Assembly (NCBI GenBank): GCA_016291665.1
Contig: JAEEYE010000001.1
Coordinates: forward strand, 1 to 55,020
Reading direction: 5' to 3'
Source of the DNA: Oxalobacter sp.
GTDB lineage: Bacteria > Pseudomonadota > Gammaproteobacteria > Burkholderiales > Burkholderiaceae_D
DNA length: 55,020 nt
The notes below the pieces were generated by a model. That model had not been told where the DNA came from and did not search any database. It saw only the letters and a program-made list of their open reading frames with translations. Shown piece after piece: positions 1 to 9,721 of this stretch (position 1 is the stretch's first letter; each line of letters opens with the position of its first letter). Made by a program: the position numbers and the translations under genes.

Positions 1-185
1 AGGTATGGCGTTTTGGCCTGATGGGTCAGACATCCCGTCCAGACTATGTGCTGACCTGCCTGGCATCCATGGAAAAAATCCTGCCAACCTTGGGTTACCC
101 AGTCAAACCTGGCGTTGCCGTTGCAGCTGCACACAAACGCTATGCTGCACAGCATGCTGCCGCAGCGGAAAAAGCACTCGCTTAA
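1..185 (+). CDS. Class V aminotransferase (alanine-glyoxylate / serine-pyruvate type), C-terminal end
   Basis: Only the last 60 codons are present; the gene enters from the left edge with codons starting at base 3 and stops at TAA 183-185. The visible end begins VWRFGLMGQTSRPDYVL, which matches the C-terminal WR-GLMG-SRPE signature of PLP-dependent class V aminotransferases that use glyoxylate (AGXT, serine-glyoxylate and PucG types). The PLP lysine lies outside the window, so the exact substrate pair cannot be read. A strong hairpin terminator follows 26 bases later. The next gene, in convergent orientation, is a tartronate-semialdehyde reductase, so both flank a glyoxylate/glycerate theme. 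Family assignment is fairly sure; substrate is open. Confidence 0.75.
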   Translation, partial: VWRFGLMGQTSRPDYVLTCLASMEKILPTLGYPVKPGVAVAAAHKRYAAQHAAAAEKALA

Positions 186-210
186 ATCAATCCTTTTCCA
201 ATCCTGCAAA

Positions 211-234
211 ACGCCCGGAGTACCGGGCGTTTTT
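211..234 (+). terminator. Rho-independent terminator of the aminotransferase gene
   Basis: An 8-bp perfect GC-rich stem (211-218 with 223-230, ACGCCCGG / CCGGGCGT) has a 4-base loop and runs into five T residues. It lies directly downstream of the stop codon at 185. Confidence 0.9.
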
Positions 235-285
235 CGTTAGCCAAAAACTTAATTGCGCCACCTAAATCTCTTATGCATCACCAAC

Positions 286-311
286 AAAAATGCGGCCAAA
301 GCCGCATTTTT
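286..311 (-). terminator. Rho-independent terminator, glxR side (bidirectional in form)
   Basis: An 11-bp stem AAAAATGCGGC / GCCGCATTTTT (286-296 and 301-311) has a CAAA loop. The A/T ends give a T-run on both strands. It sits 29 bases beyond the glxR stop on the minus strand and can also back up the plus-strand terminator at 211-234. Confidence 0.85.
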
Positions 312-339
312 GTCTGAATGAAGAAGAAGAAAGTTAGGT

Positions 340-1245
340 CTAGAATTTATCTTCCCCTGTGCCCAAACGGATGCCCTTTTCGTGGTTCACCCACTCAACG
401 GCCAAGAGCGCCGCAGCTTGGTCTGCCGTCGCATAATCTTCCAAGAGACCATTAAAGAGGTCGGCAACCATCTCTGTCAAAGGTAGGATAAGCCCTGCAT
501 CTTCTGCTGCAGCCAAGATATTGGCATGATCTTTTGCTTGGCTTTTAATTTGGCCGCCAGGTCTGAAATCACGGTCTAACATACGCTGTCCGTGCAGTTC
601 CAAGATACGGCTTTCAGCAAAACCACCACGGATTGCCTGGCGCATAGCTGCAGGGTCTGCTCCGCCAGCCTGCGCCAAAAGCATTGCCTCAGCCACAATC
701 GCCACTGTCCCACCAACGATAAGCTGATTACAAAGTTTGGCAATCTGACCACTACCAACAGGCCCCACCAACGTCGGACGTCCCATGACTTTAAAAACAG
801 GCTCTGCGCGCGCAAAGTCTTCCTTTGAGCCGCCAGCCATAATCGCCAGCGTCCCGGCTTCTGCGCCAACAACGCCGCCGGATACAGGTGCATCCATAAA
901 TGCCACCTGCTTGGCTGCCAACAACTTACCAACTTGGCGGGCTTCGGACTGCTTGGTTGAGCTCATATCAATTACAAGCATACCAGCTACCAGATCCGGC
1001 AACATCTGCTTGACGACATTGATGACGACAGGCCCTGCTTCCAACATGGTAATAACAATATCGGCGCCTTGGATAGCCTCTTTGAGCGTCGAAGCGACCG
1101 TTGCACCCACATCGGCCAATGGGAGAGCTTTTTTACGTGTCCTGTTCCATGCACGCAAGGGATAACCCGCCTTCACCAGGCGAGTGGCCATGGGAAGCCC
1201 CATCAGCCCGATGCCAATAAAGGCAATGACAGGTTTTTCTGACAT
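340..1245 (-). CDS. glxR: 2-hydroxy-3-oxopropionate (tartronate semialdehyde) reductase, beta-hydroxyacid dehydrogenase family
   Basis: The 301-residue protein should reduce tartronate semialdehyde to D-glycerate with NAD(P)H in the cytoplasm, the second step of the glycerate route from glyoxylate. It has the Rossmann motif GIGLMG at 11-16, the substrate-binding DAPVSGG motif at 118-124 and the catalytic lysine K170 in the IAKLCNQ motif. Length is normal for the GarR/GlxR/HIBADH family. The ATG at 1245 directly precedes the first beta-strand. 3-Hydroxyisobutyrate dehydrogenase is the main alternative by sequence alone. The convergent glyoxylate-type aminotransferase and the likely oxalate-degrading lifestyle favour the tartronate semialdehyde role. 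It appears monocistronic. It ends in TAG, so TAG is used as a normal stop here. Confidence 0.85.
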   Translation of the reverse strand: MSEKPVIAFIGIGLMGLPMATRLVKAGYPLRAWNRTRKKALPLADVGATVASTLKEAIQGADIVITMLEAGPVVINVVKQMLPDLVAGMLVIDMSSTKQSEARQVGKLLAAKQVAFMDAPVSGGVVGAEAGTLAIMAGGSKEDFARAEPVFKVMGRPTLVGPVGSGQIAKLCNQLIVGGTVAIVAEAMLLAQAGGADPAAMRQAIRGGFAESRILELHGQRMLDRDFRPGGQIKSQAKDHANILAAAEDAGLILPLTEMVADLFNGLLEDYATADQAAALLAVEWVNHEKGIRLGTGEDKF

Positions 1246-1280
1246 ATGACGACTACCTAATACGACCTAAACAACAAACA

Positions 1281-1853
1281 TTAGAAACGGTATGCACCAC
1301 GCAGAACGACAAAGTTTTCGCCATCGTTAGGGTGTTTAATACCGGCATTAGAGTAGTGCTGAAGCCTTAAGCCTAAATCGAAGTTGTTGTTAAAGACGTA
1401 ACCGACACCGATGTGGTCAGCAAATTCAAACGCTGTTGACATCTTATTGTCATTGTTATTGTAAGTTTCAGAGAAGAGGCTGGCACCAATACCGCCTTCA
1501 ACATAGAAACCCTTCTTGCTAGCATTTTCCCAACGGAATACTGGGGTTATGCCGATAACAGCCAAATCCTGATCTTGGTTTTTGTCACGGTGACGGTTGC
1601 CATGCCACCAACCGAGGTTCAAATCCCAATAACCATTCAGATGGTAACCACCTTCTGTCCTAAACCAATCCTTGTTCCAATCCCACTGAAAACCGACACG
1701 AGCCAACTGAACGTGTTCACCAGCACCAACTTCAAAAGAAACACTATCTGGCGCAAAACCACTCTTCTGTGTTGCTTCTTCAGCCTGCGCGCCTACAGAC
1801 ACAATCGCCATGGAAACCAATGCAGCTCCCAGGCATTTCTTCATAAACCTCAT
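1281..1853 (-). CDS. PagL-type lipid A 3-O-deacylase (acyloxyacyl hydrolase family)
   Basis: The 190-residue protein starts at ATG 1853, with GGAAG 6 bases upstream; a longer upstream reading frame has no such support. Residues 1-24 are a signal peptide ending GAQA. The rest shows the alternating aromatic strands of a small outer-membrane beta-barrel and ends in phenylalanine, the usual barrel-assembly signal. The PagL catalytic pattern H-x-S is at H166 and S168 in QHYSNAGIKHPNDGENF. PagL enzymes remove the 3-O acyl chain of lipid A, changing endotoxin activity. The acidic member of the triad would be expected at the position occupied here by N180, with E179 just before it, so activity needs testing. 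The family call is good. Confidence 0.85.
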   Translation of the reverse strand: MRFMKKCLGAALVSMAIVSVGAQAEEATQKSGFAPDSVSFEVGAGEHVQLARVGFQWDWNKDWFRTEGGYHLNGYWDLNLGWWHGNRHRDKNQDQDLAVIGITPVFRWENASKKGFYVEGGIGASLFSETYNNNDNKMSTAFEFADHIGVGYVFNNNFDLGLRLQHYSNAGIKHPNDGENFVVLRGAYRF

Positions 1854-1905
1854 ATTTCTTCCTTTCTTCCTTTTTATGTTACTGTCCAATTTCCTAATTC
1901 CCAAC

Positions 1906-3429
<1,524 letters not shown>

Positions 3430-3484
3430 CTATCCCTTATATTGCACACTGCAATGCAACAAAAAACCAACACCATCCAACCCC

Positions 3485-4582
3485 TTACACCGCACGATCG
3501 ATAATACCGCCCCCCAAACACACATCACCATCATAAAAGACAGCTGACTGTCCGGGAGTGATTGCCCATTGCGGCTGGTCAAAGGCAACACTTAACGCAC
3601 CGTCCCCCTTTAAAGCAAGATGACAAGGGACGTCTTTTTGACGGTAACGCGTTTTGGCAAAGAGTTTTTCCTTAGCAGGCGCCTCACCCGAAATCCAACT
3701 CGACTGTCCTGCCTGGAGAGCTGGCGAGAGCAACCAAGGATGGTCATGCCCCTGCACCACATAAAGTGTGTTTTCCTTAATATCTTTGCGGGCAACATAC
3801 CAAGCATCACTCGTGCCATCTGGCTTTTTGAACTGCTTGAGCCCCCCAATGCCAATCCCTTTGCGCTGCCCAATGGTATAAAAGCTTAGCCCAACGTGTT
3901 CCCCCACAATCACACCTTCCGGTGTCTTGATAGGCCCCGGCCTATACGACAAATAGCGGTTTAAGAACTCACGGAACGGACGTTCTCCGATAAAGCAGAT
4001 GCCTGTCGAATCTTTTTTCTTCGCATTGGGCAGTCCAATTTCAGATGCAATTTTCCTCACTTCGGTTTTTCTAATCTCACCCAATGGAAAAATGGTTTTA
4101 GATAGCTGAACCTGATTCAAACGGTGCAAAAAATAGCTTTGATCCTTACTTTCGTCAGCCGCCTTTAAGAGTTCATACCGGCCATCAACTTCCCTGACCT
4201 TTGCATAGTGCCCTGTTGCAATCTGCTCTGCCCCCAATTTAAAAGCGTGGTCTAAAAACGCCTTGAATTTGATTTCGGCATTGCACAGAACATCAGGATT
4301 TGGTGTTCTGCCCGCCTCATATTCACGCAAGAACTCTGCAAAGACGCGGTCCTTGTACTCAGCTGCAAAATTGACGACTTCAATATCAATCCCAATGATG
4401 TCGGCAACGGTCACAGCATCAAGCCAATCGACTTTGGCAGAACAATACTGGCTGTCATCATCGTCTTCCCAGTTTTTCATGAAAAGCCCAATGACTTCAT
4501 AACCTTGTTGCTTTAAGAGCCATGCCGACACCGAAGAATCAACACCGCCCGACATCCCGACCACAACCGTTTTTTTAGACAC
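3485..4582 (-). CDS. mnmA: tRNA-specific 2-thiouridylase MnmA
   Basis: The 365-residue ATP pyrophosphatase transfers sulfur from the persulfide relay to U34 of tRNA(Lys), tRNA(Glu) and tRNA(Gln). The PP-loop SGGVDSS is at 11-17. The two catalytic cysteines are C100 (PDVLCNAE) and C196 (STGICFIG). The start is taken as GTG 4582 because GAAAGGA lies 7 bases upstream and the protein then begins [10 protein letters not shown] as in homologues; a TTG at 4621 is the alternative. The gene stands alone between purB and the divergent panD. Length matches the E. coli protein (368). Confidence 0.95.
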   Translation of the reverse strand: MSKKTVVVGMSGGVDSSVSAWLLKQQGYEVIGLFMKNWEDDDDSQYCSAKVDWLDAVTVADIIGIDIEVVNFAAEYKDRVFAEFLREYEAGRTPNPDVLCNAEIKFKAFLDHAFKLGAEQIATGHYAKVREVDGRYELLKAADESKDQSYFLHRLNQVQLSKTIFPLGEIRKTEVRKIASEIGLPNAKKKDSTGICFIGERPFREFLNRYLSYRPGPIKTPEGVIVGEHVGLSFYTIGQRKGIGIGGLKQFKKPDGTSDAWYVARKDIKENTLYVVQGHDHPWLLSPALQAGQSSWISGEAPAKEKLFAKTRYRQKDVPCHLALKGDGALSVAFDQPQWAITPGQSAVFYDGDVCLGGGIIDRAV

Positions 4583-5013
4583 GACTTTTTCCTTTCCAAA
4601 AACCGCAATTCCAGAAGGCAATGTGTCATTTTAACGCATCGCTTTTCTACCGAACGCGCTTAACCTCCCCCTGTCTAACACCTCATCGCGTTGCATCTGC
4701 CCTCGTAATGACACATCCGTGGTCAAAAAACCAATGATTCATGAAAGATTTGATTTTTTTGATTTATTTGGCCGCAAAGTTGTGTATCATAAGAAATTCC
4801 CGTTTATGGGAAGGGTTTAGCACGTACAATACAGCTCTCGGATGGAACCTGTGTTTTACACTATCCATTCAGTTATTGTGTGTGCCGATGACTATCGAGA
4901 TTCTAAAAATTACCATCATCAGGATTTCTGTAAGCTTTTGCTAATTTATAATGGGCGAGCTTGGCGGTGTTTCAGTTGATTCCGCCCGCTTCCCGCAACA
5001 GGAGAAATTGACA
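4583..5013. other. Divergent intergenic region mnmA / panD, no gene seen
   Basis: This 431-base stretch separates mnmA and panD. It is AT-richer than its surroundings near 4741-4800 and contains TATCAT at 4785-4790, a possible minus-10 on the plus strand, without a well-spaced minus-35. A 67-codon open frame at 4741-4944 lacks a ribosome-binding site and family resemblance and is not called. The promoters of both flanking genes must lie here. Confidence 0.5.
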
Positions 5014-5373
5014 ATGCAACGGATTTTATTACGTGGGAAAATCCATCGTGCGACTGTTACCCAGTGTGACCTTACCTACGAAGGTTCCTGCGCAATTGAT
5101 GAGGATCTCCTCGATGCCGCCGGTATGATGCCATACGAAAAGATTGACATCTGGAATGTCAACAATGGTGAACGCTTTTCGACCTACATCATCCCGGGCA
5201 AAAGAGGTAGCGGCATCATTTCCCTGAATGGTGCAGCAGCAAGATGTGTCCATTTGGGCGACTTGGTCATCATCGCAACATTTGGCCTGATGGATGAAGA
5301 AGAAGCCAAGACCTTCCGTCCAAAGGTTGTCCTTGTCGACGAAAAAAACAAAATCACCGCCGTCAAGAACTGA
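5014..5373 (+). CDS. panD: Aspartate 1-decarboxylase proenzyme (pyruvoyl-dependent)
   Basis: The 119-residue PanD makes beta-alanine from L-aspartate for pantothenate and hence CoA. The self-cleavage site is visible as G24-S25 in YEGSC; S25 becomes the pyruvoyl cofactor. The active-site region [17 protein letters not shown] and the NNGERF segment are canonical. The start is ATG 5014, preceded by AGGAGA; an in-frame extension to 4951 is not part of the family. The gene is monocistronic with its own terminator at 5396-5420. Pantothenate supply matters in an organism whose energy metabolism may rely on CoA esters; that link is inference. Confidence 0.96.
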   Translation: MQRILLRGKIHRATVTQCDLTYEGSCAIDEDLLDAAGMMPYEKIDIWNVNNGERFSTYIIPGKRGSGIISLNGAAARCVHLGDLVIIATFGLMDEEEAKTFRPKVVLVDEKNKITAVKN

Positions 5374-5395
5374 TTTTTCAGTACCTTATCTAGCA

Positions 5396-5420
5396 AAAAG
5401 GGCAGGAAACCTGCCCTTTT
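5396..5420 (+). terminator. Bidirectional terminator between panD and murU
   Basis: An 11-bp stem AAAAGGGCAGG / CCTGCCCTTTT (5396-5406 and 5410-5420) with a three-base AAA loop lies between two convergent genes. T-runs are present on both strands. Confidence 0.9.
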
Positions 5421-5446
5421 GTCACTTCCGGTGGGTGCCCCGCCCA

Positions 5447-6160
5447 TTAAATCGTAATCGGCGCATTCAGTGCTTCGAGTTCTTGGATGGTGTTCACATT
5501 GTGCCAAGGACCACTGTAAACCTCACCACCAACCTGCCCCCTCGCAATATACTCGCGCAGAATCGTTCCTAAAGACACTTTTTCGCCTGGCTTGATTGAA
5601 TCAAACATCGACATCCGGAAAACGCCAATGCCGGAAAATGTCCATTTCGGTTCTCCCTCATTGCTGACCGTAAAGGCATTCAATGCAAAATCTCCTTCTG
5701 GATGGAAGTCTGGGTTCTTGACCAAAAAAAGCCACGCCACATCGCGTGTTGTCAGGTCATGCGGTTTGCCCCAGACATCATTGTCCTGCAACACACTCTC
5801 CACATCCTTAAAGTTAAAGTATGGGCAGTACACGTCACCTGCGACCGCCACAAAGGAGCCATCACCCAACAATTTTCTAGCATAGGCAATGCCGCCTGCC
5901 GTCTCAAGTGCAGCCCCCTCACCTTCCCGTGAGTAACTAAGTTTGGCACCATACCGCGAACCATCGCCCAACGCTTCTTCTATCATATGCCCTAAATGCG
6001 CATGGTTGATGACAATCTCAGTAATGCCTGCACGTACCAGGTTTAGGATATGCCAAACAATCAATGGACGCCCACGCACTTTCAAAAGCGGTTTCGGACA
6101 TGTGTCTGTCAACGGACGCATCCTGTTCCCACGCCCTGCCGCAAATATCATGGCCTTCAT
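5447..6160 (-). CDS. murU: N-acetylmuramate alpha-1-phosphate uridylyltransferase
   Basis: The 237-residue nucleotidyltransferase begins MKAMIFAAGRGNRMRPLT, the nucleotide-binding signature, with catalytic K24 in PKPLL. It uses UTP to turn MurNAc-1-phosphate into UDP-MurNAc in the cell-wall recycling route that bypasses de novo UDP-MurNAc synthesis. The start at ATG 6160 has GGAG close upstream; a 22-residue extension is not supported. It lies 22 bases downstream of amgK on the same strand, the partner kinase of the pathway. Generic sugar-1-phosphate nucleotidyltransferases look similar, so the specific call rests on the amgK linkage and the location beside lptD-surA, as in pseudomonads. Confidence 0.9.
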   Translation of the reverse strand: MKAMIFAAGRGNRMRPLTDTCPKPLLKVRGRPLIVWHILNLVRAGITEIVINHAHLGHMIEEALGDGSRYGAKLSYSREGEGAALETAGGIAYARKLLGDGSFVAVAGDVYCPYFNFKDVESVLQDNDVWGKPHDLTTRDVAWLFLVKNPDFHPEGDFALNAFTVSNEGEPKWTFSGIGVFRMSMFDSIKPGEKVSLGTILREYIARGQVGGEVYSGPWHNVNTIQELEALNAPITI

Positions 6161-6182
6161 GCCTGTTCTCCTTTCCGCCAGA

Positions 6183-7214
6183 TTAAAACGAGTACGTCGC
6201 GTCTGCCTTGATGTCCTGCAGGTCATCCAACAGTTTCGCCAGCGGCGCTAATTCACCATAACGGTGCGCAGCCTTACTGGCATACTTCATCACAAGCGGG
6301 ATGTCTTTCAAGTAATTTTCCTTCCCGTCCCGGTGGTAAAGCCTTGCAAAAATCCCTAAGACCTTTAGGTGACGCTGTACACCCATGAACTCAAAGTCAC
6401 GGTAGAACTGGTCAATGTCAGGGTTAACGGGAAGCCCGACCTTGCGCGCCTGTTCCCAATAACGGATGACCCAATCTAAGACCTTGGCTTCTTCCCATTC
6501 CACATAAGCGTCTTTAAGCAACGAAACAAGGTCATACGTCACAGGACCATATAACGCATCCTGGAAATCCAAGATGCCTGGGTTACCGCCATCTTGGTAC
6601 ATTAAGTTCCTTGAATGGTAATCCCGATGGACAAAGACCTGTGGCTGCGATAAGTTATTCGCCAAGATGGTCTCAAACGTCTTATCCAATACAGCCTGTA
6701 TTTCAGGTGTAATCTGACGGCCTAAATGTTTGGTGATATACCATTCTGGGAAAAGGTTCAACTCCCGCAAAAGGGCTTCCCGATCATACTCAGGCAACAC
6801 ACCAGGACGACTGACCGCCTGGATACGCACCAAAGCCTTAATCGCCTCACGGTAGAGCCTGTCTGCATTGCCTTCAGCTAATTCAGACAGGTAAGTACGG
6901 TTGCCCAAATCAGACAAAAGCAAAAAACCGTCTTTGATGTTTTGCGCCAAGATTTCAGGTACCGCAACACCGCTTTCCTTAAACAGTTCATCGACCTGGA
7001 TAAAGGGTTCGATTCTTTCCTTGTCAGGCGGCGCATCCATTACAATATAGGAACCTTTAGGAGAATCGACGCGGAAATACCGGCGAAAGCTTGCGTCTGA
7101 AGACGCTGGCCGGATAGATTGGGTGTCAATGTTGAATTCAGTCAGGCTTTCCAGCCATGGCAAAAGCAACTTTATGCGGGAATCTGTTGGAATATTCTGT
7201 ACAGTTGTCGACAT
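6183..7214 (-). CDS. amgK: N-acetylmuramate / N-acetylglucosamine anomeric kinase
   Basis: The 343-residue aminoglycoside-phosphotransferase-fold kinase phosphorylates MurNAc at C1 in peptidoglycan recycling. The catalytic loop VHRDYHSRNLM is at 195-205 (D198 as catalytic base) and the metal-binding ILDFQD at 214-219 (D216). The start is set at ATG 7214, which gives MSTTVQNIPTDSRIKLL; longer forms would run into the divergent lptD leader. The Shine-Dalgarno is weak (AAAG). The operon is amgK-murU. It diverges from lptD over 91 bases. Confidence 0.9.
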   Translation of the reverse strand: MSTTVQNIPTDSRIKLLLPWLESLTEFNIDTQSIRPASSDASFRRYFRVDSPKGSYIVMDAPPDKERIEPFIQVDELFKESGVAVPEILAQNIKDGFLLLSDLGNRTYLSELAEGNADRLYREAIKALVRIQAVSRPGVLPEYDREALLRELNLFPEWYITKHLGRQITPEIQAVLDKTFETILANNLSQPQVFVHRDYHSRNLMYQDGGNPGILDFQDALYGPVTYDLVSLLKDAYVEWEEAKVLDWVIRYWEQARKVGLPVNPDIDQFYRDFEFMGVQRHLKVLGIFARLYHRDGKENYLKDIPLVMKYASKAAHRYGELAPLAKLLDDLQDIKADATYSF

Positions 7215-7252
7215 AGCAAACAATTCTTTACATGATCGGTTGAAACTTCCCA

Positions 7253-7258
7253 TATAAT
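7253..7258 (+). promoter_or_regulatory. Candidate minus-10 element of the lptD operon
   Basis: A perfect TATAAT lies 48 bases before the lptD ATG. The best minus-35, TTTACA at 7227-7232, is 20 bases away, which is long, so an activator or an alternative element may be involved. No other good promoter is visible in the 91-base amgK-lptD gap. Confidence 0.4.
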
Positions 7259-7305
7259 AAGCGATTCCTGATAATTTTTTGCTGTTAATGCGCCTGTAAT
7301 TTTTC

Positions 7306-9708
7306 ATGAGCCGTTTTTTTGCACCGTTTAAACCGTCTCTGCTGTTTTCGCTGCTGGCAGTGTTGTATACCGCAACACCTGCGACAGCTGCACTGACAGA
7401 CGTGCAAGCCAGCAAAGATAAACCCGTCCATGTCGAAAACAAGAATGCACCAACCATTCTGCGAGCAGAGCAATTAAACGCCCGAGAATCGCGCGACATG
7501 TACATGGACTATGATGTTGAAGTCGAACGCGACCAGACCATCATCACCGGTGACCACGGTGTTCTCCATAACGAAGAAAACGAAGCCGATATGGTCGGCA
7601 ATGTCTTTATCCAGCGCTTTGGAGACCAATTTGCCGCCAAACGTGCGAGCTATAACATGGATACCGATGAAGGCACCTTAAAAGATGCCTATTACAAGCT
7701 GGAAGTGGGTAACCGCCAAGGTCGTGCTCAGCGCATTGATTTAACAGGTAAAGATACAGCCGACCTGTACAGCAGTACACTCACTACGTGTGACGGCTTA
7801 GATCCAGACTGGTACTTGAAAACCAGCAAACTGCATCTAGATACCGAACTCAATGAAGGGGAAGCCAAAAGCCCTGTCCTGTACTTTAAGGATGTCCCCA
7901 TTTTGGGGGCGCCTGCCTTAACCTTCCCAGTGACTGGAGAACGTAAATCCGGCCTTTTGCCACCAACAGCAGGCTTTTCGACGGACAAAGGGATTGAAAT
8001 CTCAGTACCGTACTACTTTAACCTAGCGCCGAACTACGACTTCACTCTCTATAACAACCTGATGACAAAGCATGGCCATATGTTTGGTGGTGAATACCGC
8101 TATATGGGTGAAAACTACGAAGGGATGGCCTACGCTGAATACATGCCCAACGACAGGAAGACAGGACATCACCGCTACCTGTATGCCACTCAACACCAAC
8201 AGAAATTTGCGGATGGTTGGGCAATCAAATGGGATTATCGTGGCGCATCAGACAATGACTACCCTGATGACTTTTCGATGTGGCGCAATGCCGGCTCGCT
8301 CAATACGATTTCAGCATTCAAAGACTACGACGACGATGACGACAAACGTAAATTACGGCGCTATGGCCAAGTCAGCAAGTCTTTCAGTACTCAGCACTTC
8401 GGTTCTTGGAATGCTTCCTTGACCGCATCGGGTTACCAGATCCTGCAAGACTGGAATTCCATCATCCGGCGTGACCACTCCCGTTTACCGCAGTTTGTCC
8501 TCGTAGGTCATGACGACAACGTCAATGGATTTGACTGGAGCTTCAGAGCCGAGGCAACGCGCTTCTGGCTCGATAACAAGGACATGGATTTCTACTGGGG
8601 AAGCAACTGGAAATCAAAACGAGAAAGTAGAAAACTCGGCAAAGGCAACTATAACAATTACAAACAGAACCGCGGAAACCGCTACGTGTTGGAACCTACC
8701 ATTTCTTATCCTGTCTACCATGCAGGTTGGTTTATCGTTCCCAAAGCTAAGTTAAACTACACAAAATACAAACTGGACGACGTGGACAATACCCGAGTCC
8801 CTAATACATCACTAACCCGTACCCTGCCAACTTTCACATTGGATACAGGTTTGACCTTTGAACGGGAATCCAGCCTCTTTGGGGATGGTGGCCTCCAGAC
8901 ATTAGAACCAAGGCTCTTCTATGCCTATACGCCTTACAAAGACCAAGACGAATTCCCGCTGTTTGATACCAGCCAATTCACGTTCGGCTACGCAAAACTG
9001 TTTGCCGACAACCCATACAGTGGTTATGACCGTATCGCTGACCAGAACAGCCTCACAGCCGCTTTGACCACACGCTTCTTGGAAGAAGATGGAACAGAAC
9101 GTCTGCGGTTTACCGCTGGTCAGAAATTCAATTTCGTCCGCCAACGTGTTTTCTTAGCTGGCAAGCCTTCCGATGAAAACTCGCCTGACTACTCCGACCT
9201 GCTCTTGCAGGCCAGTGGCCAGCTGACCAACGAATTCAGCTTTGACTCGAACCTGCAATATGGCCTGAACCACGATATGGTCAACATGGGTAACGTCTCA
9301 ATGCACTGGAAGCCAGGGCCAAGAAAGGCGCTGAACTTCGAATATCGCTACATGCGTGATGAAAACGACGAAATCACGGGCGGCGAAAAACTCGACCAGA
9401 CAATCCTCTCCGGTCAGTGGCCACTCTCCGACAGATGGTATATCGTCGGCCAACATAACTATTCCTATACGAACCACCGTGTTGTCGAAAGTATCGCTGG
9501 CCTGGAATACAACGCCGACTGCTGGGTACTGCGGCTTGTCGCACAACATGAAGCCACCTCGTCCGATGACAGTAATACGTCCTTGTACGTCCAGCTCGAG
9601 CTGAAGGGCTTTGCCCGCTTGGGTAACGACCCAGTCAAGGAAATCCAAGAAAAGGTCACCGGCTATGATGCGCTCACGGAACGTTACCAAAAAGATGACA
9701 CCTTCTAA
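7306..9708 (+). CDS. lptD: LPS-assembly protein LptD (OstA/Imp)
   Basis: This 800-residue outer-membrane barrel inserts LPS into the outer leaflet as part of the Lpt bridge. Residues 1-28 form a signal peptide (cleavage after TPATA or TATPATA-A). The region to about 140 is the periplasmic beta-jellyroll that receives LPS from LptA. The rest is the 26-strand barrel with many Y-x-Y/F strands. Only two cysteines are present, C162 and C739. In E. coli four cysteines form two interdomain disulfides, of which one is enough; here exactly one interdomain disulfide can form. It heads the operon lptD-surA-pdxA-rsmA, and SurA is a chaperone for LptD. Confidence 0.96.
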   Translation: MSRFFAPFKPSLLFSLLAVLYTATPATAALTDVQASKDKPVHVENKNAPTILRAEQLNARESRDMYMDYDVEVERDQTIITGDHGVLHNEENEADMVGNVFIQRFGDQFAAKRASYNMDTDEGTLKDAYYKLEVGNRQGRAQRIDLTGKDTADLYSSTLTTCDGLDPDWYLKTSKLHLDTELNEGEAKSPVLYFKDVPILGAPALTFPVTGERKSGLLPPTAGFSTDKGIEISVPYYFNLAPNYDFTLYNNLMTKHGHMFGGEYRYMGENYEGMAYAEYMPNDRKTGHHRYLYATQHQQKFADGWAIKWDYRGASDNDYPDDFSMWRNAGSLNTISAFKDYDDDDDKRKLRRYGQVSKSFSTQHFGSWNASLTASGYQILQDWNSIIRRDHSRLPQFVLVGHDDNVNGFDWSFRAEATRFWLDNKDMDFYWGSNWKSKRESRKLGKGNYNNYKQNRGNRYVLEPTISYPVYHAGWFIVPKAKLNYTKYKLDDVDNTRVPNTSLTRTLPTFTLDTGLTFERESSLFGDGGLQTLEPRLFYAYTPYKDQDEFPLFDTSQFTFGYAKLFADNPYSGYDRIADQNSLTAALTTRFLEEDGTERLRFTAGQKFNFVRQRVFLAGKPSDENSPDYSDLLLQASGQLTNEFSFDSNLQYGLNHDMVNMGNVSMHWKPGPRKALNFEYRYMRDENDEITGGEKLDQTILSGQWPLSDRWYIVGQHNYSYTNHRVVESIAGLEYNADCWVLRLVAQHEATSSDDSNTSLYVQLELKGFARLGNDPVKEIQEKVTGYDALTERYQKDDTF

Positions 9709-9721
9709 GAAGGACTCTCAC

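Noticed and set aside
5-265. An 86-codon frame at the left edge
   Set aside because: It overlaps the true aminotransferase end in another frame and runs through the terminator at 211-234.
4741-4944. A 67-codon hydrophobic frame upstream of panD
   Set aside because: No Shine-Dalgarno and no recognisable family; it lies in AT-rich promoter DNA.
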